Source of the DNA: CAZIPZ01 sp964541075
GTDB lineage: Bacteria > Acidobacteriota > Terriglobia > 20CM-2-55-15
Reading direction: 5' to 3'
Assembly: GCA_964541075.1 (NCBI GenBank)
Contig: CAZIPZ010000051.1
Location: forward strand, 1-20,858
Length of the DNA stretch: 20,858 nt
Positions 1 through 6,640 of the stretch are shown here, piece by piece. How positions within the stretch are numbered: the stretch's first letter is position 1; each line of letters starts with the position of its first letter. Position numbers and translations under genes: made by a program. The notes beneath the pieces were generated by a model. The model was not told the origin of the DNA, did no database searches, and worked only from the letters and a program-made list of their open reading frames with translations.

Positions 1-785
1 CACACTTCTTGCCCAGTCGAACTGTCTATCACGACAAAATCATAAGTCTGGCCAGACTTGAAGCTAAATGGCAGCAGCTTGTCGGATACGTTGATCACCG
101 TCAAAACAAACTTATGCCCTTCAGGGGTGGACGTCACTTGAACATCAAGAGCCGGATTTTCCTCTGAGATGCTGGTGACATTCTGTACTGGTTTTGCCGC
201 CGGTTCTGCCTCTTTCGGTTGGGCCGATAAAACCTCTTGCTGGGCCGGCGGCGCTGCGTGCGAGGTTCCAACTGGAGTCTGTTCACCAACACGCGAGTTG
301 ACAAGTTTCGCGATCTGCAGGCCATCCGGACCCTGAATCCTAGCTTCAATTATTCCGACTCCGCGTTTGAAGGTAAGTGTGATCGAGGGTGACGTCAGCA
401 TGAATGCAGTTGGCAATCCCGATGGATCCGATTCAAGAACCTGAGTGGTGGAATCATCCGCCCGAAAAAGCGGCTGCTCGTCGTCCTCCGACATCCTTAT
501 GTACTGACGTTCCTGGCGGTCGTATCGGATCAATCTCGCGTCGCCTCCATCCGGAACAAACGGAAACTTTGCCAGAAGGTAAAAGCTTTTTCCGGAAATA
601 ATGGTGCGGTTCTGAACCGAAAAATCTAGTTCTCCAATCCGCATTCCATCCTGGTTTTGCACCTCATAAATCCAGCGGTTTCCAACCTCGAGCGGCAGGA
701 AATCCGCCGACATCCGGACTCCCTGGCCGCGCAAAGCTTCAGGCAGAAAAACCAGGAATAGCGCGGATAGAAGCACTCGTTTCAT
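1..785 (-). CDS. Secreted protein with BsuPI-like C-terminal domain (partial, 3' end outside window)
   Basis: Reading the minus strand from the ATG at 785-783 gives an open frame of 261 codons that runs off the left edge without a stop, so the C-terminus is missing. The N-terminus (MKRVLLSALFLVFLPEALRG) looks like a signal peptide, suggesting an exported protein. A beta-rich middle region (about residues 30-165) is followed by a low-complexity Ala/Pro/Gln/Glu linker (about 170-210). From about residue 213 the sequence has the BsuPI pattern: a hydrophobic strand, then N-V-S, then F-K-S-G-Q-x-Y-D-F-V-V-x-D and G-Q-E-V. BsuPI is the fold of the Bacillus intracellular proteinase inhibitor. In larger secreted proteins it is probably only an Ig-like binding module, so protease inhibition should not be assumed. 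The start lies 16 bases from the divergent tadA start. Confidence 0.8.
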   Translation of the reverse strand, partial: MKRVLLSALFLVFLPEALRGQGVRMSADFLPLEVGNRWIYEVQNQDGMRIGELDFSVQNRTIISGKSFYLLAKFPFVPDGGDARLIRYDRQERQYIRMSEDDEQPLFRADDSTTQVLESDPSGLPTAFMLTSPSITLTFKRGVGIIEARIQGPDGLQIAKLVNSRVGEQTPVGTSHAAPPAQQEVLSAQPKEAEPAAKPVQNVTSISEENPALDVQVTSTPEGHKFVLTVINVSDKLLPFSFKSGQTYDFVVIDSSTGQEV

Positions 786-801
786 TGGGTTCAAGTGTAG
801 C

Positions 802-1278
802 ATGGGCGTCATGGCTACGGAGTTGGACGAACGTTGCATGGATCTGGCGCTGTCCGAGGCGGACAAAGCAGCTGCAGCCGGCGAAGTGCCGGCTGGGGCA
901 GTCGTCATTGCTGGCGAACGCGTTGTTGGTTATGGCTTCAATCAGGTGATCACGTTGAAGGATCCAACTGCTCACGCAGAAATCGTTGCTATGCGCGAGG
1001 CGGCCGCCGTCCTCGGGAATTACAGGCTGACAGGTGTCACGCTTTATTCCACGATCGAGCCCTGCGCGATGTGTGCGGGAGCGATGATCCACGCCCGAAT
1101 TTATCGACTTGTTTTCGGAGCGCCAGATTTTAAAGCAGGCGCAGGCGGATCCATTTACAACTTACTAACCGACCCTCGCTTGAATCATCGGGTCAACGTG
1201 CTTTCCGGCGTTCGTCTCGATGAATGCGCTGCGCGCATCCGCGCCTTTTTTGAGCAGCGACGATCGGAGGCGAAGTGA
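802..1278 (+). CDS. tadA: tRNA-specific adenosine-34 deaminase TadA
   Basis: TadA deaminates adenosine to inosine at the wobble position of tRNA-Arg(ACG), letting one tRNA read several codons. The 158-residue product has the zinc-dependent cytidine/deoxycytidylate deaminase fold. The zinc ligand and catalytic acid are in the H-A-E motif (His58, Glu60), and the two cysteine ligands are in P-C-A-M-C (Cys88, Cys91). The following A-G-A-M-I-H-A-R-I stretch is typical of TadA and distinguishes it from guanine or cytosine deaminases. Length is close to the E. coli protein (167 aa). An alternative ATG at 811 would drop three residues, and neither start has a strong ribosome-binding site. The stop overlaps the start of the next gene by 4 bases, implying translational coupling. 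Confidence 0.93.
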   Translation: MGVMATELDERCMDLALSEADKAAAAGEVPAGAVVIAGERVVGYGFNQVITLKDPTAHAEIVAMREAAAVLGNYRLTGVTLYSTIEPCAMCAGAMIHARIYRLVFGAPDFKAGAGGSIYNLLTDPRLNHRVNVLSGVRLDECAARIRAFFEQRRSEAK

Positions 1279-2018
1279 AGATCATTCGTTACGGTTCAGA
1301 TGAGCCTCAGTTTGCTCAACTGCATCAACCTTCGTCCAAAGGACCCCATCCGGTCATTGTTACAATCCACGGCGGCTTTTGGCGAGCTCAGTACGACCTG
1401 CATTATCTAGAACCATTTTGCAGGGAATTCATGCAACTGGGAGTCGCAATGTTGAATGTGGAATATCGACGGATCGGCCATCGCGATGGGGGATGGCCTG
1501 GCACTTTCGAGGACATTATGCGTTGCGCCGAACGCCTCAGAGACATCGCCAACGAAAACGCTTTAGATCTCGAACGAGTGATCGCCCTCGGCCATTCCGC
1601 AGGAGGACATCTTGCCTTGTGGCTTGGAGCTCAAAGCCCCATCAAGCTGCGCGGAGTCGCGGCGCTTGCGGGCCTCTCAGATCTTCGCCGTGCAGCGGAC
1701 TTAAAACTGAGCAACAGGGCCGTGGAAGAGTTGCTTGGCGGCGGCCCCGCCACCGTTCCTGAGAGATATCAGTTTGCCTCGCCAATAGAGCGACTCCCCT
1801 TCGGTGTTTCACAGAGACTGCTACATGGTGAATTCGACGCCGACGTCCCCTATGACATGAGCGTGCGTTATGTCGTCAAAGCAAAAGAACTGGGCGACGA
1901 CGCCGAACTAATAACACTCCATGGTGCGGGCCACTTCGACTTAATCAAACCAGGAACTAAGGAATTCGGGATTGTTGTGAATCAAGCGACAGCGTTGTTG
2001 AATCATAAGATCGAATGA
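1275..2018 (+). CDS. Alpha/beta hydrolase, kynurenine formamidase/BD-FAE-like
   Basis: This is a 247-residue serine hydrolase. The oxyanion-hole motif H-G-G-F-W is at residues 32-36 and the nucleophile elbow G-H-S-A-G is at 106-110 (Ser108). An acid lies in H-G-E-F-D-A-D-V-P (Asp188 or Asp190), and the catalytic His220 is in G-A-G-H-F. The HGGFW form together with GHSAGGHLA is typical of the arylformamidase/carboxylesterase group. N-formylkynurenine is therefore one plausible substrate, but no other tryptophan-catabolism gene is nearby and the real substrate is unknown. Translation starts at GTG 1275, inside the tadA stop (GTGA overlap), with a CGGAGG ribosome-binding site at 1265-1270. It converges on the Vsr gene with a 17-base gap. 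Confidence 0.82.
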   Translation: MKIIRYGSDEPQFAQLHQPSSKGPHPVIVTIHGGFWRAQYDLHYLEPFCREFMQLGVAMLNVEYRRIGHRDGGWPGTFEDIMRCAERLRDIANENALDLERVIALGHSAGGHLALWLGAQSPIKLRGVAALAGLSDLRRAADLKLSNRAVEELLGGGPATVPERYQFASPIERLPFGVSQRLLHGEFDADVPYDMSVRYVVKAKELGDDAELITLHGAGHFDLIKPGTKEFGIVVNQATALLNHKIE

Positions 2019-2035
2019 TTACACAACACATCTTG

Positions 2036-2488
2036 TTATTTGGAGGAAGGGGGCAAGGCACGCCCGCCCAACGGATGGCCCGGTTGCGTGAGAAATCGAT
2101 CCAAACGCTTACGAACTGAATCGAGATCTTTCAGATTACACTCCCAAATCGTTAATACGCTCCAACCCAGTTCACGGAGACTCCTGCGACTTGAGGAATC
2201 GCGAAGCTTGTTTCGCTGCAGCTTGCCTTTCCAATAGTCAACGTTCGTCTTCGGGCGCTTGAGCCCCGACGCACAAAAATGACCGTGCCAAAAACAGCCA
2301 TGAATGAAAATCACCTTGCGACGCGATGCAAAAACGACATCTGGACAACCTGGCAGCTTCCGTGAATGAAGCCTATAGCGGTAACCTAGTGATGAAATCA
2401 GGCGACGCACCACGAGTTCCGGCGTCGTGTGCTTTGCGCGCACAGCTTTCATAGCGCGAATGCGCTGCTCGGAATTAATGTTATCCAC
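2036..2488 (-). CDS. vsr: Very short patch repair (Vsr) DNA mismatch endonuclease
   Basis: Vsr nicks DNA 5' of the T in T:G mismatches that arise when 5-methylcytosine deaminates, starting very-short-patch repair. The protein carries the full family signature: T-T-P-E-L near the N-terminus, G-Y-R-Y-R-L-H, and L-P-G-C-P-D-V-V-F with the catalytic Asp (Asp50, E. coli Asp51). It also has H-G-C-F-W-H-G-H-x-C (His63, His68), Y-W-x-x-K-L-x-x-N, and L-G-W-x-V-x-x-I-W-E-C. I prefer the GTG at 2488-2486 because it puts these residues one position from their E. coli counterparts and has a GGGG stretch about 8 bases upstream. A TTG at 2503 would add five residues. Vsr genes usually sit beside a cytosine-5 DNA methyltransferase, and none is present here, so this copy looks orphaned. 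Confidence 0.9.
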   Translation of the reverse strand: MDNINSEQRIRAMKAVRAKHTTPELVVRRLISSLGYRYRLHSRKLPGCPDVVFASRRKVIFIHGCFWHGHFCASGLKRPKTNVDYWKGKLQRNKLRDSSSRRSLRELGWSVLTIWECNLKDLDSVRKRLDRFLTQPGHPLGGRALPPSSK

Positions 2489-2527
2489 TGAACGGCCCCG
2501 CAAAAAGCAATGCTAGAATGAAAATCT

Positions 2528-2929
2528 ATGAAAAAGAAGATTGAGAAAACTGCCGAGGAGTGGAAGAAGGAATTAACACCGGAACAATTCCACATCTGTC
2601 GCGAGAAAGGAACCGAGCGACCCTTTACCGGAGAGTATTACAACGCAAAGGAGAAGGGCGTATATCAATGCGCGGCCTGCGGAACCGAATTATTCGATTC
2701 GAATGCAAAGTTCGATTCGGGAACGGGCTGGCCAAGCTTCTATCAGCCGCTCGCGGCTGACAATGTCGCCACTCAAGATGATCACAGTTACGGAATGCGT
2801 CGCACAGAGGTAACGTGCAACGCGTGCGGCTCGCATTTGGGTCACGTATTCAACGATGGCCCCCGACCTACAGGCATGCGTTATTGCATTAATTCGCTGG
2901 CGTTGAAGCTGAATCCCAAAAAAGAATAG
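2528..2929 (+). CDS. msrB: Peptide-methionine (R)-S-oxide reductase MsrB
   Basis: MsrB repairs oxidised methionine by reducing the R diastereomer of methionine sulfoxide, with electrons normally coming from thioredoxin. The 133-residue protein contains the two zinc-binding CxxC pairs (Cys48/Cys51 and Cys97/Cys100), the D-S-G-T-G-W-P-S-F core, H-L-G-H-V-F-x-D-G-P and the catalytic Cys120 in R-Y-C-I-N-S. The usual resolving cysteine in the DSGCGWPSF motif is threonine here (Thr67). This would be a one-Cys type needing another cysteine or direct reduction. No signal peptide is visible, so it is probably cytoplasmic. It diverges from vsr across about 39 bases and ends 4 bases from the convergent cyclotransferase gene. 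Confidence 0.95.
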   Translation: MKKKIEKTAEEWKKELTPEQFHICREKGTERPFTGEYYNAKEKGVYQCAACGTELFDSNAKFDSGTGWPSFYQPLAADNVATQDDHSYGMRRTEVTCNACGSHLGHVFNDGPRPTGMRYCINSLALKLNPKKE

Positions 2930-2933
2930 CCGC

Positions 2934-3713
2934 TCATCGAGCCCTGGAAATCGCAATCTCAAAGAGCTTGGGCCATAGCTTTCCAGTCACGAACAAGCGA
3001 TCTGCTGCAGCATCATAAGCGATGCCGTTTAGGACCGCTTCTGGATCCCTCCGCTCGGATGCCGGCAACAGACCGGAGAGATTAATCCAGCCAAGAACGC
3101 GGCCGTCGGCAGGCGAGATCCTGGCTATTCGGTCCGTTCTCCAAACATTTGCGTAGAGTTCACCCTGCACATGCTCCAATTCATTCAACAATGAAATAGG
3201 ATCGTCGCCCTCGCGAACCGTGATCCTTCGATTTTCACCCAGAGTCTCTGGGTCCCACGATCGAATCTCAGCAGTGCCGTCACTCATGAAGATCTGCTTG
3301 CCATCATTCGTTAAACCCCAGCCTTCTCCGAGAAATGAAAAACTTCTGAGAAGGCGAAAGCTTGACCGATCGTAAATGAATCCAGTGCCGGATTGCCAAG
3401 TCAGCTGCAAAATATGTTGACCGAAAACAGTTATCCCTTCACCGAAGAACGGCTGTGGAAGCGAAAACTCCTGAAGCACTTTTCCAGTGCTCAGTTCAAT
3501 TTTTCTCAGACTCGAACGGCCGATAATGCCCGTTCCCTCATAGAGAAACCCATCGCGATACTCGAGGCCTTGAGTAAACGCCCCTACATCGTGAGGGTAA
3601 ATCTTCACAATCCGGTATCCGTACTCCGGCAGCCGAGATTGTGGGAATGCTCCAGCTGACGCTGCAGCGAAGAAGGCGACAGTGATCAAAATTGAACGAA
3701 GGAGTCCGAGCAT
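2934..3713 (-). CDS. Glutaminyl-peptide cyclotransferase, plant/bacterial beta-propeller type
   Basis: The 259-residue product matches the family that converts N-terminal glutamine of peptides to pyroglutamate and that folds as a five-bladed beta-propeller. Recognisable blocks in order are Y-P-H-D-x-x-A-F-T-Q-G-L at about residue 40, G-L-Y-E-G-T-G-like F-L-Y-E-G-T-G-I, F-F-G-E-G-I-T, L-T-W-Q-S-G, G-E-G-W-G-L-T, S-D-G-T, N-E-L-E-H-V-Q-G-E-L-Y-A-N-V-W, and near the end L-N-G-I-A-Y-D then F-V-T-G-K-L-W-P-K-L-F-E. The N-terminus (residues 1-23, hydrophobic, ending AASAGAFP) is a signal peptide, so it acts outside the cytoplasm. It lies 45 bases downstream of the E1 gene on the same strand, with a terminator-like hairpin between them. 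Its substrates cannot be read from the sequence. Confidence 0.88.
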   Translation of the reverse strand: MLGLLRSILITVAFFAAASAGAFPQSRLPEYGYRIVKIYPHDVGAFTQGLEYRDGFLYEGTGIIGRSSLRKIELSTGKVLQEFSLPQPFFGEGITVFGQHILQLTWQSGTGFIYDRSSFRLLRSFSFLGEGWGLTNDGKQIFMSDGTAEIRSWDPETLGENRRITVREGDDPISLLNELEHVQGELYANVWRTDRIARISPADGRVLGWINLSGLLPASERRDPEAVLNGIAYDAAADRLFVTGKLWPKLFEIAISRAR

Positions 3714-3721
3714 CCGAAGTC

Positions 3722-3758
3722 AAAAAAGGCAGCAGCGAGCACCGCCCGGTTTTTCGGG
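3722..3758 (-). terminator. Rho-independent terminator of the fused E1 gene
   Basis: On the minus strand, 3746-3728 can fold as GGCGGTG / TGCTGCC with a five-base loop (three G-U pairs). It is followed directly by six T (3727-3722). A second small hairpin, CCCG / CGGG, at 3758-3745 abuts the E1 stop codon. The T-run ends only 8 bases before the ATG of the cyclotransferase gene. Termination here would leave that gene little room for its own promoter, so read-through may be partial. Confidence 0.55.
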
Positions 3759-5789
3759 TTAGTACTCCAGAAGTTTCAGAACTTCTTTCCGCAGGTCCTC
3801 TACCGAAGGTAGAACCTCATCCTCAAGTGGCACGGCGGATGCGACAAATGAATCCTTCGCTCCAACGCGAAGTATCGGTGCGTCAAGATAGTCGAAACAT
3901 TGTGCTGCAATGCGGGCTACAATTTCGGCGCCCCAGCCAAGAGTTATCGAGTCTTCGTGCAACACAAGAGCCCGGTTGGTCTTGCGAACACTGTCGAACA
4001 CCAACTCGTTATCCATGGGAACTATGGTTCGCAAGTCAATCACTTCCAGATCGAATTCGTCCGCTAGTTGCAATGCGGTGTAAACGGTCGCGCCCCAGGT
4101 AACGATGGTTGCTGCATTGCCGAACCGCTTAATCTTTCCCTTTCCAAACGGCACCAAGTACTCCGAGTCTGGTTCGCGCGTCTTTGCATTGATATGCCTA
4201 TAAAGACGTTTATGTTCGAGAAATAGAACCGGATCGTCGCATCGTGCAGCCGTCTTCATGAGACCCTTGGCATCCTCCGCATTGCTCGGAAAGACGATGT
4301 ACCACCCAGGTGTATGCGCGTACAGGGCTTCAGGACTGAGCGAGTGGAAGGGACCGCCTTTGATTCTGCCTCCGCTGGCGATGCGGACAACCATCGGATT
4401 GGACCACGCGCCGTAACTTCTCCACCGCATGGTTGCAATTTCGTTGCGCATTTGCATAAAGCCGGGCCATGAATAGTCGGCAAATTGAATCTCGACGATT
4501 GGTTTGTATCCGCCAATGGCCATGCCACCAGCAATGCCGACAATACTGGCTTCAGCTAGCGCTGAATTCTGAACGCGATCGGGATAGAGATTAGTCAAGC
4601 CTCGGGTGACGCCGAAAACTCCGCCCTTTGGATCAGCGATGTCCTCTCCCCACATGACGATTTTGGTATTACGCTCCATTTCCTCCCGGAGCCCGCGATT
4701 GATAGCCTCGACCATTGAGATCGTGTCATCCGATATGTAAATAGGCTCCTTCTCTTGAAACGTCGGGGCCTCGTCGCTATACACCTTTTCAGTGACGTGA
4801 CCAGTCTCAGGCATCGGCGCTGCATCAGCTTCGTCTGCAGCTCCGTCCACTTGAGTCTTTACCTCAGCTTTGATCGCTTCGACGTCTTGTTCTGAATAGA
4901 TTCCATTTTCCAGTAGGTACCTCTCCGTCAGAACGAGTGGATCGCGTTCCTTCGCCTTTGCCATTTCTTCTTCGCTTCGGTACTTCATTTGATCGTCCGA
5001 AGACGAGTGGGAGTCAATACGAACGACATCGGCTTCAACGAGCGCCGGCCCGCCTCCGTTCCTCATCTTTTCGATGACGGGAGGAACCATTTGATAAAGC
5101 GGTTCGAACCAAGTGCCGTCGACGTGGTAGCTCGGCAGGCCAAACCCAGCGCTTATTCGATGAATTTCGGATCCGGTCTGTGAGCGTTGCGGCACACTGA
5201 TGGCGTAACCATTGTTTTGAATGACAAACAATACCGGCAAGTCCTCCCTGCAGGCCCAGTTAAGGGCCTCAAAAAACTCTCCTTCGCTCGTAGCGCCCTC
5301 TCCCGATGACACGTACACAATTGCATCGCTGCCGTCTTTTTTCAGCGCCTTTGCCATCCCGACGGCCGGCAAAAATTGGGTCCCAGTGCAAGCTGTGCCA
5401 GAAACGAGGTTCAGTTCACGCGAGGAAAAATGCTCCGGCATGTTTCGCCCATTCGAACTAGGATCACCTTCACGGCTGAGCATATGAAGAAAAATGTCCT
5501 TGGTGGGCATGCCAAGGGCATAGGCCACAGCTTTTTCGCGGTAGTAAGGAAAGAACCAGTCGTGCCGTGGTTTTAAAAGCATTACCAGGCCGACCTGCGC
5601 CTTCTCGTGTCCACGGCTCGAAGCATGAAATGAAACTTTCCCTTGCCTGGTGAGGATCTTCAGACGTTCTTCTATGTAGTAGACCCCAAGCATCTTGCGG
5701 TAAAGCTCTTGAACGATTGAATCAGGAACGATCCTGGCGCGGGGAACGCGGCTCAGCTTCGTCGGACGATCAATGGGTTTGCGGCTCAT
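3759..5789 (-). CDS. Fused alpha-beta E1 component of branched-chain 2-oxoacid (or pyruvate-type) dehydrogenase
   Basis: E1 uses thiamine diphosphate (ThDP) to decarboxylate a 2-oxoacid and acylate the lipoyl group of E2. This 676-residue protein joins both subunits. Residues about 20-330 are the alpha chain, with S-S-R-G-H-E, F-P-Y-Y-R-E and the ThDP/Mg motif G-E-G-A (163-166) through Q-N-N-G-Y-A-I-S (about 191-198). It also has the D-S-H-S-S-S-D-D phosphorylation-loop segment. An acidic, Ala/Pro-rich linker (about 310-355) leads to the beta chain, with G-E-D-I-A-D-P-K-G-G-V-F, Q-N-S-A-L-A-E-A, I-Q-F-A-D-Y and L-H-E-D-S near the end. The YREK and DSHSSSDD features favour branched-chain substrates. 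The N-terminal Arg/Lys/Pro-rich stretch is unassigned. A good SD (AGGGAGG) precedes the ATG. E2 and E3 are not in the window. Confidence 0.9.
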   Translation of the reverse strand: MSRKPIDRPTKLSRVPRARIVPDSIVQELYRKMLGVYYIEERLKILTRQGKVSFHASSRGHEKAQVGLVMLLKPRHDWFFPYYREKAVAYALGMPTKDIFLHMLSREGDPSSNGRNMPEHFSSRELNLVSGTACTGTQFLPAVGMAKALKKDGSDAIVYVSSGEGATSEGEFFEALNWACREDLPVLFVIQNNGYAISVPQRSQTGSEIHRISAGFGLPSYHVDGTWFEPLYQMVPPVIEKMRNGGGPALVEADVVRIDSHSSSDDQMKYRSEEEMAKAKERDPLVLTERYLLENGIYSEQDVEAIKAEVKTQVDGAADEADAAPMPETGHVTEKVYSDEAPTFQEKEPIYISDDTISMVEAINRGLREEMERNTKIVMWGEDIADPKGGVFGVTRGLTNLYPDRVQNSALAEASIVGIAGGMAIGGYKPIVEIQFADYSWPGFMQMRNEIATMRWRSYGAWSNPMVVRIASGGRIKGGPFHSLSPEALYAHTPGWYIVFPSNAEDAKGLMKTAARCDDPVLFLEHKRLYRHINAKTREPDSEYLVPFGKGKIKRFGNAATIVTWGATVYTALQLADEFDLEVIDLRTIVPMDNELVFDSVRKTNRALVLHEDSITLGWGAEIVARIAAQCFDYLDAPILRVGAKDSFVASAVPLEDEVLPSVEDLRKEVLKLLEY

Positions 5790-5917
5790 CTCCGAACCTC
5801 CCTATCCATCTTATTATCTCCCGGAATCTTTAGACGTCATTCGCCGAGTGGAGGCGACAAAGCCAAATAGCAAACCATTTCTGCCGGCTAGTCACGTACA
5901 ATGAGTGCCTTTGATAC

Positions 5918-6004
5918 GGAGAGGTGCTGGAGCGGCTGAACAGGCCGGTCTCGAAAACCGGAGTGGGGGTAACTCCACCGTGGGTTCAAATCCCACCCTC
6001 TCCG
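5918..6004 (+). tRNA. tRNA-Ser(CGA)
   Basis: This is a class II tRNA with all elements visible. The acceptor is GGAGAGG (5918-5924) paired with CCTCTCC (5997-6003), with discriminator G at 6004. The anticodon arm is CCGGT-loop-ACCGG with loop CTCGAAA, giving anticodon CGA (reads UCG, serine). A long GC-rich variable arm is present, and the T arm is GTGGG-TTCAAAT-CCCAC (5980-5996). The CCA end is not encoded. A possible -10 (TACAAT, 5897-5902) precedes it without a clear -35. A short T-run (6006-6010) follows. Confidence 0.97.
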
Positions 6005-6212
6005 CTTTTTCTTTTAACCCAGGAACCTCGCTCCAATCTTCCAAGTTGTTTTCAAATCGCGTAAACCCCGTCTGACCTTCAACGAGGCCGCTGGTAAGAC
6101 GCATACCTTGGTGGGACCTAAGGTGAACGCCTTATTGTATGGTTCCTGTCCGCTCCGATATTCTTGTACGGATTTGCACACAGCAGTGCAAGACTCTAGG
6201 AGTAAGCAGTAG

Positions 6213-6449
6213 ATGGCTCAAGGCACGTTCCTGTCCGAGAATGAGATTCAGCGAATTATTCTTTTATTGAAAACGACCGAACTTCCTATCAGAGACATAG
6301 CAGAGCGCATGAGATGTAGCCGCAGCGCTATTGCTGCAGTCAATCGTCGCTACCAGATCCGGAATTATTCCGGAAAGCGCTCTTCATGGACGTGTGGAGC
6401 CGATAACTTTACGCATCCATTTGAGTTGGAGCTTGCGCAACAGGCTTAG
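6213..6449 (+). CDS. Small helix-turn-helix DNA-binding protein, function unknown
   Basis: This 78-residue protein is preceded by an AGGAG ribosome-binding site at 6198-6202. Residues about 10-45 read as a compact helix-turn-helix: E-I-Q-R-I-I-x-L-L, then I-R-D-I-A-E-R-M-R-C-S-R-S-A-I-A-A-V-N-R-R-Y. The D-I-A-E-R-M / C-S-R-S-A-I pattern is typical of first helix, turn and recognition helix in homeodomain-like or sigma-region-4-like proteins. The basic tail I-R-x-Y-x-G-K-R-S-S-W could contact DNA. There is no effector domain and no phage or plasmid gene nearby, so targets are unknown. It stands alone between tRNA-Ser and a convergent amidohydrolase gene. A chromosomal regulator or nucleoid-type protein are both possible. 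Confidence 0.68.
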   Translation: MAQGTFLSENEIQRIILLLKTTELPIRDIAERMRCSRSAIAAVNRRYQIRNYSGKRSSWTCGADNFTHPFELELAQQA

Positions 6450-6515
6450 AGCCGCAGACCTAAAATCTGTCGCTCCCTCCCGGGATCTTGAAAAAAGAAA
6501 AAAGCCCATTAGGTC

Positions 6516-6547
6516 AAAAAAAAGGCCATGCCGCGGTCGGTATGGCC
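6516..6547 (-). terminator. Strong Rho-independent terminator of the amidohydrolase gene
   Basis: On the minus strand a ten-base-pair stem (GGCCATACCG paired with CGGCATGGCC, one G-U pair) with a four-base loop is followed by eight T (6523-6516). A further T-rich stretch lies about 10 bases on. It lies about 95 bases downstream of the stop codon at 6641. Confidence 0.87.
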
Positions 6548-6640
6548 CAAATAATTCAGGGTTGTTCTCTTTATGCTCAATTTGAGTCTATCGAGAGAGC
6601 ATTTCAGAGCAAGCGAAACTCGCAGGAAAGATTATGTGGC

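Noticed and set aside
5892..6104. Minus-strand open frame of 70 codons covering the tRNA-Ser
   Set aside because: It is the antisense of tRNA-Ser. Its G-F-E-P-T-V-E-L-P-P peptide is the well-known spurious translation of that tRNA.
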